64,000 bases of DNA from Cricetomys ansorgei. Its lineage: Eukaryota > Chordata > Mammalia > Rodentia > Nesomyidae. A program made the translations under genes and the position numbers. Below, piece after piece: positions 34,560-46,172 of the stretch (its first letter is position 1; every line of letters begins with the position of its first letter). A model generated the notes under the pieces. That model saw only the letters and a list, made by a program, of their open reading frames with translations, was not told the origin of the DNA and ran no database searches. The stretch is taken from the NCBI GenBank assembly GCA_026225945.1, contig JAMJFZ010000852.1, positions 558,001-622,000 of the forward strand. The letters run 5' to 3'.

Positions 34560-34960
34560 GTGAGAGTCAGGTTGTGTAGTGTTGTAGCACAGAGGAACCA
34601 CACTGGTCCGGGCTGCCTCTGTCGGTCACCCCTCAACAGGTATGTGGTGTCTGTCCTCGCTGCCTCCTGTTCCATCTCAGAGACACAGGAATGTGCTCTG
34701 AGAATGTACCTCAGGGAAGAAGAGCCATACAACCTCGGAGCCCAGTCTCTTCCTCCTGGAGCCTCTCAGAGGCACATGCGGGGCCAGGGTCCTTTGTCCT
34801 TCAAGCACCCCTCAGCAAAATCGTGCAACAGTTGTTTCTGAGAGCTGCCCAAGGAACAACTCTCCAGAGTCCACTCACCCTCTCCCTTTCTCCCCCAGGC
34901 CTGAGAGTCTTCATCCCTGTGAGCTGCAAGGTGTCTTCCTGTGTTCCCAGGAAACTCAGC

Positions 34961-35883
34961 ATGGATCCCACTGGGAACAGCAGGAGCTCGGACCTCCCAG
35001 ACAGCACTCAGCCACATTGGCAGGCAAGGGATCAGGAGGGTGCCCAGGACCCCATTTGGGAGGCAGGAGAGGTGGAGGCCAGGACATCACCTCAGGGGAT
35101 GTATCTGTTAGAGGCATGCTCAGTTCTCCAAAGGGTGATGTGGGAGCCTCCTCTTCTCCCATAGCCATGGGCTCCGCTGCAGCAGCATCTTCCGGGGAGG
35201 CCTCTGACAACCATGTAAGGAAAGTGGCCAATGCAGTATTCCCCTCCCAGGACCTCCTAAATTGCAAGGTAGTTAGCTTGGTGTCATTCTTTCTCCTCAA
35301 GTATCGGTTGAACCAGACTACCACTAAAGCAGAAATTCTGGAGAGTATCAATTGCCATTACGAGGTATACTACCTTATGATCTTTAATAAGGCCTCTGAC
35401 TGCATGTGGCTATTGTTTGGCATCGATAAAATGGAGGTGGACCCCCTTACCCACACCTATGTCCTTGTTACTGCCCTGGGGATCACCTATGATGGGTTGG
35501 AGCACCGAGTTCCTGGCATCCCCAAGACGGGCCTTGTTATCATCTTGCTGTCCATCACCTTCGTAGACGACAATTGTGTCAGTGAGGAGGTGTTGTGGTG
35601 CCTGTTGAATGTCATGGAGCTGTATGCCGGGAGGGAGCACTTCCTGTACGGGGAGCCCAGGAGCCTCATCACTGAGTACTTTGTGCGGGAAGGGTACCTG
35701 CGATACAGGCAGGTGGCCAACAGCGATCCTCCTCGCCACGAGTTCCTGTGGGGCATCAGGGCCCATGTTGAAACCACCAAGATGAAAGTGTTGAGATTTT
35801 TTGCCAGTGTCGTTAGGCAGGATCCCAGATCCTTCCCCTTCTGGTATGCAGAGGCTCTTTGGGATTTGCTAGACAGGGTCTAG
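34961..35883 (+). pseudogene. MAGE copy B: MAGE-A (MAGEA10-like) coding exon with a single 1-nt frameshift
   Basis: The exon follows an acceptor whose AG is at 34897-34898, and the family ATG is at 34961. This frame reads MDPTGNSRSSDLPDS and then, near 35083, loses one base relative to copies A and C, so translation from the family start ends at 35164 after 67 residues. The rest of the gene is open in the shifted frame to the normal TAG at 35881-35883, with the whole MAGE homology domain intact: [49 protein letters not shown] and a C-terminus ending LLDRV. The first ATG in that frame is at 35116 and would give 255 residues covering the entire domain. It is therefore the least damaged MAGE here and could be expressed by downstream initiation. 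Otherwise it is a very young pseudogene. A sequencing error is a third possibility. Confidence 0.85.
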
Positions 35884-36293
35884 GCCGAGTCTCCCAGCAG
35901 GTGATACTGCTGCTCTGACCAGCACAGGTTCCAACCAACACCAGGTCAGGAAGATCAGTGCTCTGAGTGCTCTACCCTCATTGCTGGAGCTGTTGTGGGA
36001 GGAGAGTGTGAACACGTCCACTCTTCCTGTTCTGTCTAGGTGACTGTAGGATTCTTGGCGTTTCCGAAGGTGGCTAATTTTGTTATAAACTTTAGTGGCT
36101 GGAATGTTGTAAGTGTATAAATGGCCTTGGTAATGCATGTATTGCTAGTCCGGATTAGGAGAATTTTGTTGTTTTGAACAAGCACTGATAGCGTGTTTTC
36201 CAGTGTAAGGCTGATTATGTCACTTGACCCCACGGCAGTAGAATTGGAATTTCCTGCACAGTGGAAAGAACATCACCTTAACGTGAAGAGCAG

Positions 36294-36299
36294 AATAAA
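36294..36299 (+). terminator. Polyadenylation signal AATAAA of MAGE copy B
   Basis: AATAAA 411 bp past the MAGE stop in the same orientation. Copies C and D have AATCAA at the aligned position. Confidence 0.6.
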
Positions 36300-36699
36300 A
36301 TTGCCTTTGTTTGCCTCACTGTGTTTAGCCTCTCGTCCTGTTTAACTAATTAAAATGAAAACTAAAAGTCACTGCACTGCTTCTCCCAGTCCTCAGTGAG
36401 CACCTGGTCTGCAACAGGCTCTGCAGTAGTGGGACAGGACAGAAGCCACATCCATCCTTGGCTGTAGAAAGGGAGAGTGGAACAGACCTGTAAGGAAGAC
36501 AGTGACACCCCCTTTAAACCAGAAGTGCAGTACTGGGGGGCTGCAGCGTGATCCCCAAGCAAGAGCAGCCATGTGTCAGTGCTGTGACCAAGACTGGCTT
36601 GAGGAGGGAAACAGGCAGCCTGGGCTGTCAGAGTAGAGAGAAGGGATACCCGCTCAGAGCAGCTGCTGCCATTTGGGGACTCGGGAGGGAGGAGTCGGT

Positions 36700-36835
36700 C
36701 TGAAATGATTTTCAGGCACTGAGCATTTGCAAAACACATGCAGATCCCTAGCTTGTAACAAGGAAACAGACAGAAGACCAAAATAGAGAAGAACATGTCC
36801 TGGTCTAGGGGTTGGGGTTATAGCTGAGCACACCA
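36700..36835 (+). repeat. Old ID-like SINE in MAGE unit B flank
   Basis: Reads GCACTGAGCATTTGCAAAACACATGCAGATCCCTAGC on the plus strand, aligned with the decayed ID-like elements at 11.1 kb and 55.5 kb in the other two units. Confidence 0.4.
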
Positions 36836-36959
36836 CATACCACGTGGCTAATCCCTAACCTCTGCAGGAGAGATCTGAATCTCCTGGAGGAGTTACAGTA
36901 AAGTGGGTCTTAGAACTCCTAGACTGGGTCTCTTCTGTCTGCTTTGTCAGGAGAGACAG

Positions 36960-37795
36960 AGCTGACTGCTAAGAAGATTTACATGTTCATCACTTGGAAA
37001 AGAGTTTGGCTTGCTCAGATGTTAGGACACTCGGTGTATGGAAGCCTGCTGTCTCCAGGCCAGGAGGGGCCACCGGATTTGATAGAACATGGGTGGCTGT
37101 TAGCCTTCTCGCCATGGCTGAACCCCCCCCTCCACTGAAGTACAGGCTGGTTCTTGGCTCTGCAAAATATCTTATCGGGCCTCCAACAGAAGCACACTCA
37201 GGGGAGCCATTGCCACTTGCTGAAAACAGCTTCTAATGAAAGGTCCCAGTGCATGCTCCAAACAGAATCTGAAGACTGAGCCTGAGTACATCCCAGGTAG
37301 CTGAGAACCCCAGTGTGGAGATTTCTCTTTTGTCCCAGACCTTTCCTTTGGCCACGCCCCATGTGCCTGCTACTCATCCCTGTATCTCTGCCTATTGTCC
37401 GGTGTTCCAGATGCTCCCCCTCAAGGCTAGAAAGGATACCCTGTCCTCCTGGTGACTGCCTTTCACAGGACCAGTATGCCTGTTTAGGTGTTTGGGGAGA
37501 GAGGTCAGGTGGAGCACAGCAGAGACTCACAAGTGAAGGTTCACTGCTGCGCCTAATGGGAAGACAGGATTCCCAGCCTCTGAGAAAACAAAAGAATTTT
37601 CAAGGGCAGTACAGGCAACTGCCTTTGAGTAAAACGGGAAACCATCTCTCTTAGCTCTCCCCAGAGTCCTTTCCAGTGACATGGCTACTGGGGAACTGGA
37701 AAGCTCCTGCTGGCCCGGGCACTTAAGAATACATATATTTTAAGGCAAGCCTGGTCTTTGGAGAAAACTCAGAGAGGTAAAGAATGATATTGCCT
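36960..37795. other. No gene recognised
   Basis: The alignment with unit A and C flank fades here. No exon or named repeat was supported. Confidence 0.4.
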
Positions 37796-37798
37796 CAT

Positions 37799-38024
37799 GG
37801 GGCTGGTGAGGTTTCCCGGCAGTTCACAGCACTGTGTTCTTCCAGAGCACCCATGTACAGTTCCACCACTCATATGTCAGGCAGCTCACAGCCATCTAAC
37901 TGTAAGTCCAGCTCCACCAGATCTGACTCCCTCTCTGACCTCCATAGACAGTGAACAGACATGGTGTCCAGACACATGCAAGACACTTGTGTGTGTGTGT
38001 GAATAAAGATTGAAATAAAAAATG
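37799..38024 (+). repeat. B2-type SINE
   Basis: GGGGCTGGTGAGG head, ACTGTGTTCTTCCAGAGCACCC, GGCAGCTCACAGCCATCTAAC and CCAGATCTGACTCCCTCTCTGACC blocks, ending with GAATAAAGATTGAAATAAAAAATG. Confidence 0.85.
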
Positions 38025-38025
38025 T

Positions 38026-38029
<4 letters not shown>

Positions 38030-38060
<31 letters not shown>
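38030..38060. repeat. (CA)n microsatellite
   Basis: About 15 CA units just after the B2 tail. Confidence 0.95.
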
Positions 38061-38065
<5 letters not shown>

Positions 38066-38314
38066 GAAAAGATTCAGCTAAAATAGTGCTAAACGTCACA
38101 AACCACAGTTGCTGCTTTTTGCTACAAACACTTAACAGTTCCAGGGAGATAGCCCAGGTTGGGATAACAACTGACACTCCCTTCCTACCTGGGCTTGGGG
38201 CAGTTGCAGTGTGTCACTTTTCCAACTTAATCAAGTTAATAGTTTCAATTCCTGGAGGCTACAGGACAGATCCATGGATTCCTCGAGTTTGGGTTGCCCT
38301 TTAATCTTTGAGTT

Positions 38315-38487
38315 TTCCCAGTGCTAACTCCATTACTAGTTTAGGCGGCTCGCAGCCCCCTGCAACTCAAGCTTCAGAGGCGCAGACATCCCCTACTCTC
38401 CTCCACGGTCAAGTGCACTCATGTGCACACAAACAGGCACAGATAAGCACACATACGATTGAAAGTAAAGTTAAATCTTTGAAAAAA
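38315..38487 (+). repeat. B3-type SINE, diverged
   Basis: GGCGGCTCGCAGCCCCCTGCAACTC, CATCCCCTACTCTCCTCC, a GTGCACTCATGTGCACACAAACAGGCAC stretch and an AAATCTTTGAAAAAATG tail match the 3' two-thirds of a B3 SINE. Confidence 0.6.
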
Positions 38488-38778
38488 TGTTTTGACATCG
38501 TGGATGTGTTGGTCATTTACTCCATGTCTTTGATTCTGTCAAAGCCCAGTCTGAGTCCTGGATCATGGCCCCCCTCCCTCAGGTTCTTCAAGACGTGCAG
38601 ACCAAGGTGATTCAGGACCCATGGTGGGGTTAAGGAATTCTTAATCAAGTGAGTGGGTCCGAGCTCTCACTGTTACACTGCTTGGTAATCTACATTGTGT
38701 GGTCCTGCTGGACTTGGGCTCTTTCAAGTCACTTTGATGGGCAATGCTCTCCAAAAGTCTGGGGATATTCCAGGCAGA

Positions 38779-38831
38779 TAGAGATAGATAGATAGATAGA
38801 TAGATGATAGATAGATGATAGATAGATAGAT

Positions 38832-38862
<31 letters not shown>

Positions 38863-38941
38863 GATAGATAGATAGATGATAGATAGATGATAGATAGATA
38901 GATGATAGATAGATAGATAGATGATACATAGATAGATGATG

Positions 38942-38987
<46 letters not shown>

Positions 38988-38990
38988 AAG
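38779..38990. repeat. (GATA)n microsatellite with GATGATA interruptions
   Basis: About 210 bp of GATA units, repeatedly interrupted by GATGATA at intervals of 8-40 bp, which shows a higher-order pattern. The last block (about 38945-38986) is an uninterrupted run of GATA. Confidence 0.97.
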
Positions 38991-39092
38991 AAGCGGACAG
39001 AGACAGAGAGGGATGGAAGGATTCCTTTGCATGTCAATTCTGTACATTTTGTCTCAGTTCTTCTTGCTTCTTCCTTACATTTCTATTAAAAG

Positions 39093-39290
39093 AGTAATTT
39101 ATTTTTATTTTCAACGTATGAGTGTTTGAGTGTTTTAAAGTATTTGCATCGTGTGCCTTCAGACCCCCACAGAGGCCAGAAGAGGGACCAGATGCCCCAT
39201 AACTGGGGATACAGGTCACTGTGAGGCTCCATGTGAGTGCCAGGAATCAAACTCGGGTGCCTACAAGAAGAGCAAGATGTCTTAAATGTC
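39093..39290 (-). repeat. B3/B2-type SINE, reverse orientation
   Basis: TTTATTTTTATTTTC start, CAGAGGCCAGAAGAGGGACCAGATGCCCC, ACTGTGAGGCTCCATGTGAGTGCCAGGAATCAAACTCGGGTGCC and GAAGAGCAAGATGTCTTAAA: a reversed SINE of the B3/B2 group. Confidence 0.85.
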
Positions 39291-42195
39291 CAGTCGTACC
39301 TGCAGCCCCTCTCTTTGTTTTCCTGCAGTTTGTACACGGCATGTGCTCACACAGCCTTTTGTTTCTCTGCCTTCTCTAGTCCTCTTCGGCCTACAGTGGC
39401 CAATACGCTTTGTCCTGACCACCCAGACAACCTCGGACTTGTACAGTCTTTAGGTTCTAGCTGGCCATACCATCACAAATAGGAGCCAAGCACCACAGAC
39501 CTCCTCCTGCCATAGCTCTGTCCTTAAGTACATCTGGCACACTATCAGCCGTAGAATAGGAAGAGCTTCCCACTGCACCTTAGCATTCCACAAATACAAA
39601 TGAGACATGGGCAGAAGAGAAGGAACTCCCTATGCCTCTTTCTCCATGTCATGAAGAAGGGCCTTCCTCTGGCAGGCTGTCAGGCCAGAACGTCCTTATC
39701 ATCACTTGTCCAAAGAACCACAAACAGTGGTGATGCTGTCTCTCCAGAGTTCTCTCTGGGAAACGTGTGCCCATACATCAAACCCTCAGTGGCTGCCGAT
39801 GGATCTTTCCAAGGATGGGCTCATCCTTAGGCCTAACACTTGCCTAAGGGAGTGCCAGTCAGCGCACTGCCACAGGAGGGAAGAGCCCTCCTCAGTGCTC
39901 TGCAGTGTGAGATCCTGCTCCTCAGGGGCTCCTGTGACCATTGTGATGGATGACCAGCACACGGATAGCAAACACATGTAGTATGAAAGGAGACTTTAGC
40001 ACCCCGTATGACAAAGATGGAAGAGGTCCACAGCCCTGATCACTTGCTTTGTGGTGGCTAATTACTGTTTTCATACTCTAGCAAACCTATTCACACAGAG
40101 TCTAGAATATAAATATTAACTGCTGTGTTCTGATCATTTGAATTGTGAGCACCACACCCTGTGCCTTCAGGGAAGCCAGGGGCTATGATTGATCCCCTGG
40201 GATTGATATTTCAAACTCATCAGCTGACCTGGGATAACTGGACTGTGACCAGCTTCTCCTAAAACTCTTTACCACCAAAGAGAAGTGGGGCCTCCCAAGA
40301 TGCTATCCTGAAGGGGCTCAGGGACGGGCCCAAGAAACCCACTAATGTGTCAAAAAAAACTCAGGTACTGCGGAAGCCAGAGCAATGGCCAACAGAAGTC
40401 TAGGAGAGTCATTCCAATCCTGGCTTGCCTTGGGCCCACCAGTAAGCAGGGCACTGTTGACCTGCTACCGGGAGAGTCCAGGCATCGTCTATGTCAGCTG
40501 GGTTTGAAGGCACACGGGCGACATATAACCGTTCGAAGGCCACGCTTGCATGGATACCATAGCCCACAGACCTGCATATTTCACGGTTTGGGGTCTCAGG
40601 GAGTTCACCTCCCAAGAAAAGGGTGAATTGATTCATGGAGTGAAATCCATGCGTGCTGCCAGGGCCTTCCTTATAGGTTACTGGGGAGATAGGTTTCAAC
40701 TCTGCTACTGTCTCTGCCTGTGCATCTTCTTCCCTGGTGGAGACTAGCTTCTGCCCAACACCCCAGAAACTCCTCAGAGCACTTGCAAATCACAAGTGGC
40801 AGCCCTCTGAATATGAATTCCCTTCCCTGTGTGCCCTGCTGTGTTGAGGAACTTGATCTTGCCCAGAGTGGCAGATGCTCTCACTACATGGCTGTCAGAG
40901 AGGAACCTCATGCTAGTCCTACATCAGGGCCTTTTTCCTGACCGGGACAGCTGCCCTTCCCCTCACAAGGATGATGAAGAACGGGACACACACTACAATA
41001 TACAGTCACTGCTTCTCAGCTCTCGAAGGACTCACCATATCCCCTGGCTTCATCTCTCAGAATGCCGAGTCTTGCCTCTGCAGTCGCTCCTTCGCCTACC
41101 TAACACTGCATGGTCTTTACGTGGCAATCTGGAGACCCCAAGCGATGGGTATTGCCATTTCCATAACTCTTCCTGACCTCTGAGTCTGTAGCCCTCTTTT
41201 CTTTCCTCTCTGTGCATGCTGAGAATGGAGTTTGCACACGTCTCTCCGTTGCTCCTTGGACTCTCAGTCCAAGAAGATTATTCGTGTTTCAGTCTACCCC
41301 AACCCCGCTCTGGAAAATCTTTGTCCCTGAAATCCCAGAAGTATTTTGGTCTCCTTGATCACCTGCATACAGGGTATTGGAAGTAAGCACCGTGTTCAGA
41401 GAAGGTCCCATGCTACTTCTGGAGCACATGAATGTCCACCATCCCGTTCTTGGGTCATCTAGACAACCAGGGCCCTGTCTCTTGTTTTCTCTCTTGCATT
41501 TAGCCCTTTGCAACCACTATGTCAAGAGATTGTGCATATGGGAGTGTACACGTTCACAGAGTCTACAAAGGGTGTTGGGTGCCCCGACCTGGGGCTGGAT
41601 TTTCAGGCTATTCTCAGCTGCCAGACTTGGGTGATGGGCAAAAAACTCAAGATCTCTGCAAGACCAGTGCATGCTCTTCAGCCCTGAGCCAGATGGACAG
41701 CCCCTACTGTATTGTCTTCCTGCCACATTCCCTGCAGATGGGGAGAGGCTGCCTTCTAGATGGATCCTCCACAGGGGGCCAGGCTACCTGCTGCACTCCG
41801 CTCAGAATGCCTCTGGATACACACCATGGAAACAAAATCTTGCTCTCCTGAGAATGTTTGTTCTTCTGGGGCCATGCTGTTTTCTCAGATAGAATTGGGG
41901 GCATGAGGACTCTGGTGTCTCTGCCCATGGTTCTAAGCACTTCAGCCACGCTGCGTTTTCTTCGGACTCTGTTCGTGTTTCAGTCATGAAAATAGCATGA
42001 CCCGTGGGTCATGCTACAGGGAAGACTTCAAATGGCCTGTGGCCCCATGGTCCTACCCCTGTTTACACAACACAGAGGATGGTGGGAAGGAAGTCTCTGT
42101 GAGACAAGATGCCCGGAAAGATCGAGCTCAGTGTGCCCTCCCCCCAAGATACATTCCAACACACAGAGAGAGACATCGTGGTGGTGGGGGAGACA
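39291..42195. other. No gene recognised
   Basis: About 2.9 kb with several short open frames on both strands, none resembling a known protein and none bounded by good splice signals. It looks mostly single-copy within this window. Confidence 0.4.
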
Positions 42196-42199
42196 GACT

Positions 42200-42340
42200 T
42201 TGTGTGTGTGTGTGTGTGAGTGTGTGTGTGTGTAAATTAATGCAACATCTGCCTTAAGGTACTTGAGGGGGCTTTAATCGAACTATGGGGATTCCAAGTG
42301 CTTAGAGAATGCCTCAGTGATGACTTACAGGAATGAACCC

Positions 42341-42387
<47 letters not shown>

Positions 42388-42530
42388 CACACACAAATAT
42401 ATATATATGTATATATTCTATCTGTGTATATATGTATTATATATATATATATTTCATATATATTATACATTAGTACATATTATATATGTGTGTATATATG
42501 TGTGTATGTATGTGTGTATATATATGTGTT

Positions 42531-42592
<62 letters not shown>

Positions 42593-42600
42593 TGTGAGCA
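42200..42600. repeat. Clustered microsatellites: (TG)n, (TG)n and (AT)n
   Basis: (TG)n with one GAG interruption at about 42200-42233, a longer (TG)n at about 42348-42384 followed by CACACACA, and a mixed TATATG/TGTGTATA tract that ends in about 25 AT units at 42539-42590. The TG-then-CA order around 42384 is a small inverted repeat. Confidence 0.96.
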
Positions 42601-43071
42601 TCACTGTAGACCCCACAGGGGGTTGAAGGGTTACAGCACCAGCTCACTTTTCCTGGGAGAGCTCAGGATATCAGGGAATTGTGGAACTGCATCCTGAGTT
42701 GGAGACTTCAAAGACACACAGGGGTTCCTAATCAGGAAAGGTACAGCAACAACTACTGGGATGGGTTAAGGAAACTCCAGTACAGAGCACAGGCAGAGAC
42801 CTCAGAAAAGTCTTCCCTGAACCTCTGTGTGAAAGTGTCTATCCGAGCTCCCCATCTTGTTTCCAGGCTTTAGTCGAACAGAGCTGTCAAGAACAACTTG
42901 GCCCAGATCATCTGAAAAATGATCAGGTGTGTCAAGTCTCAAGGTCAGAAGTAAGGGAGTTCCATTGACCAAACTCAGAATTCCTGGCCCCTCCTTGCCC
43001 TCCTGCTGCCCTGGGAAGACCTAGGCACTTTGGATGGATTCCCTTCCCCTCCTTTTCCCCCTGTCTCTCAG

Positions 43072-43144
43072 AAATAGGAATTTGCCTTAAGGAAGGTAGG
43101 CACAGTGATCACCAGAAACGTCCTAGACCTTGCCATTTCTCAAG
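43072..43144 (+). other. 73-bp noncoding 5' exon of MAGE copy D
   Basis: Acceptor CCTGTCTCTCAG before and GTGAGGGTC donor after. The sequence has diverged from the other three copies but the length is unchanged. Confidence 0.65.
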
Positions 43145-43490
43145 GTGAGGGTCAGGCGGGCCTCGAATCCTAGGACTGATGGGCCACACTGATCGGGCTG
43201 CCTCTTGCAGTTATTCCCCGAACAGCTATAAAGGAGGTGCGAGGTGTCCTCAGTGCCTTCTGTTCTGTCTCAGAGGCAGGGAAACTTCCTATTCAGGCTC
43301 ACAGGCCATGTGCAGTACCAGAAGCCTTTGAACATAGAACAGCAAGGAAAATCTTACAACACGTGTTTCTGATAGCTGTCCATAGAATATCTGTCAGAGT
43401 CTACTCACCCTCTCCCTTTCTCCCTCAGGCCTGTGAGTCTGCATCACTGACCTGCATGCTAACCTGCCTGCGATTGCCAAGGAAATCAAG

Positions 43491-44268
43491 ATGGATCCTA
43501 CTGAGATCAGATGGGGATCCAACCTCCCAGGCAGCCCTCACGCCCAAAGGGAGGAAAGGGACCCAGATGGTGCCCAGGTCCCTCCGCATGCTTGAGGCAG
43601 GAGAGTGGGAGGCCACTGACAGCACCTCAGCAGAAGTGTCTGCTGGAGGAATGCTCTTTCCTCCCCAGACTTCTCAGATTGCCTCCTCTCCTGCCAATAA
43701 CATGGGTTCTACTTCAGGGGCACGATCTAATGAGGTCTCTGGCAACCAAGTCAGGGAGATGGCTGAACCCCAGTTACCAAAACAAGTTACCCTAATTCGA
43801 AGGATAGTTGATTTGGTGCAGTTCCTGCTCATCAAGTAGAGGAGGAGGCAGCACACAACTAAGGCAGAAATGCTGCATAGAGTCCTGAGAGTTTATGAGG
43901 AGTACTACCCTGTGATCTTTAGTAAGGCCTCTGAGTGCATGAAGCAGGTCTTTGGCATTGACATGATAGAAATGGACCCCCTTACCCACACCTATATTGT
44001 TGGGCTGTATGCTGGGAGAGATCATTTTGTATACGGGGAGCCCGGGAGCCTCATCACAGAGCTTTTTGTGCGGGAAGGGTACCTGGTGTGCAGGCAGGTG
44101 CCAGACAGGGATCCTCCTAATCAGGAGTTCCTGGGGGGCCCCAGGGCCCATGCCGAAACCACCAAGATGAAAGTGTTGAGGTTTTTTGCCAGTGTTGATA
44201 GGCAGGATCCCAGATCCTACCCCTTCAGGTGTGCAGAGGCTCTGAGAGATGAGATAGAGAGGGTCTAG
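43491..44268 (+). pseudogene. MAGE copy D: older MAGE-A pseudogene
   Basis: The acceptor AG is at 43427-43428 and the family ATG at 43491 (MDPTEIRWGSN). This frame ends after 34 codons at 43593-43595. The MAGE frame lies in another register and runs through AEVSAGGMLFPP to a TAG at about 43837-43839, where the other copies read on into KY. After the stop the domain resumes with TKAEMLHRVLRVYEEYYPVIF and FGIDMIEMDPLTHTY. It then jumps directly to LYAGRDHFVYGEPGSLIT, so about 50 codons of the domain core are missing in frame. It ends DEIERV and TAG at 44266-44268. With one frameshift, one stop and one 150-bp deletion it cannot make a normal MAGE protein. Confidence 0.88.
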
Positions 44269-44700
44269 GTCGAGTCTCCCAGCAGGTGATACTGCTGCTC
44301 TGACCCACATGGGTTCCAACCAACGTCAGGTCAGGCAGATCAGGGCTCTGAGTGCTCTACCCTCATTGCTGGAGCTGTTGTGGGAGGAGAGCATGAACAC
44401 TTCCACTCTTCCTGTTCCATCTGGGTGACTGTGGGATTCTTGGTATTTCAAAATGTTACCATGTTTACTATCAGGTTCATTAGCTGGGGATGTTTTAACT
44501 TTACAAGTGGCATTAGTAATGCACCTACTGTTGTCGATCCAGGTTAGGTGAATTTTATTATTTTGTAAGCAAACGAGAATGACTTATACCTAACTTGTAA
44601 TATGTCACACCATACCATGGCATTCCAATAGGAATTACCCAGGCAATGGGATAGAACTTGTCATTTTCATGAAAAACAGAATCAAATTGTTTGTTTTTGT
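44269..44700 (+). other. 3' flank shared almost identically with MAGE copy C
   Basis: Reverse-complement match to about 56040-56453. Only scattered single-base differences over about 400 bp by eye, whereas the same region of copies A and B differs widely. The polyadenylation hexamer is AATCAA here rather than AATAAA. Confidence 0.8.
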
Positions 44701-45755
44701 TGTGTTATATTCTGCTAGCTTGTTAGCACACCCTCCTCTTGTCTTGGAAAGGAAAATGTTTGCAAGAGCATGCCTTAAGAAAGGGTCTCCACAGCTCCCT
44801 GCTCAAGCCACATATGGTGTTTGGCAAGGAAGGAATGTTTGACCTGCTGCCTGCAATGTTTGTACTGGCAGTCCTCTCTAACTGGGATAGAAATTTCCCT
44901 TGATGGCCATGGGACTCAAAGAGCATCTTGAAGGCCACATAGGCAGGGATTTGAATGCCGTGTTATCTAACATACAGAAACTGTATTCCACTGCAGGTCA
45001 AGGCTGAACGTTTTTTAAATAAAGTTTTTCTTCGCTCCAAACCTTTGTAAGTAAAGGTGAGATCTCCCACTCTCTGAGTACCTGCTAGGTTCTTTGTGGG
45101 TAAGTATTTTCATAACAAATTCAGCTATGTTAAAAGGAGGTTGGGATTTACAATTCCTATTCCTCTGTACATTCAGGGTACATTCAGTGAGTCCTCAGAA
45201 GACAGAAGACATTAGCTGGGGAGTCTGCAATGGCTACGGGATGTAACTGCATCTAAATCAAACCAAATGCATACTGGTGCCTCAAAACTGTGACTTTGAT
45301 AATCCCTTCCCTAACAGTCTCTTGCTACCCAAGGCACTAAGGCCTCCATGTGATTATTCAGCAATGGTCTGGGTGTCAAATATCTTCAGGTGGTTCATTG
45401 TGTGGTCTTTCATTTTTTTATTTGATTAAATGTGTCCATTGACAATTTCATAAGTGTATGTATGTGCTTGTATTCATACTCATTCCCCATACACTCTCTC
45501 TTTTCCCCCTCCCTCTCCCAGCTCTGTCACACCCCTTTCCTCACTATAGTGTCCCTTTTCCACATTCATGCCGTTTGTGGATTTTTTTTTTGTCTTGTGA
45601 CCCACTGGTCTTAACCAGGACTGTTTGTGTGGCTTGGAAATATCCAGTGGAGCCTGTTGGACTCACTATTTCATATACAAACAACTGAAGGCAATGACTG
45701 CTCCTCCAACACTATACAATAGTTGCCAATAGTTCAGCAAGGAGTAGTAGAGTTC
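44701..45755. other. No gene recognised
   Basis: No supported exon. An AAATAAAG near 45018 is isolated. Confidence 0.4.
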
Positions 45756-46172
45756 TGTGCTGGCTAGTTTTATGTCAACATCACATGTGTTATAATCAAC
45801 AGAGAGGAGAGGACCTCAGGTGAGAAAATGCCTCCATAAGATCCAGCTGCAGGCAAGCCCATAGGATATTTTATTAATTAGTGCTTGATGTGCAAGGGAC
45901 CAGCCCAATACTGGGTGGGGCCACATCTGGCCTTGTGGTCTTGTGTTCTATAAGAAAGCAGGCTGAGCAAGCCTTGGAGTGCAAGTCAGCAAGCTGAGCA
46001 CCCCTCCATGACCTCCGCATCGACTCCTGCCTCTCCAGATCCTGCCCTCCTTGACTAGCTCTGCTGATTTCCTTCAATGGTGAACTGTGGAAGTGTAAGT
46101 CAAATAAACACCTTCTTTCCCAAGTTGTTTTTGGTCGTGGTGTTTCATCATAACAATAGCAATTCTAGGACA
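45756..46172 (+). repeat. Complete solo LTR-type rodent repeat (probably MaLR/ORR1-like)
   Basis: 417 bp starting TGTGCTGGCTAGTTTTATG and ending with TTCTAGGACA, so it has TG...CA ends. The interior has AATGCCTCCATAAGATCC, TTCTATAAGAAAGCAGGCTGAG, CCCCTCCATGACCTC and AAATAAACACC. It is followed by GAAGTTGGTACCAGGAGTTGGG, which is typical of internal sequence after such an LTR. Family name by recall. Confidence 0.65.

Noticed and set aside
38724..39047. Tyr/Leu/Ser/Ile repeat proteins on the minus strand
   Set aside because: Pure translation of the GATA microsatellite.
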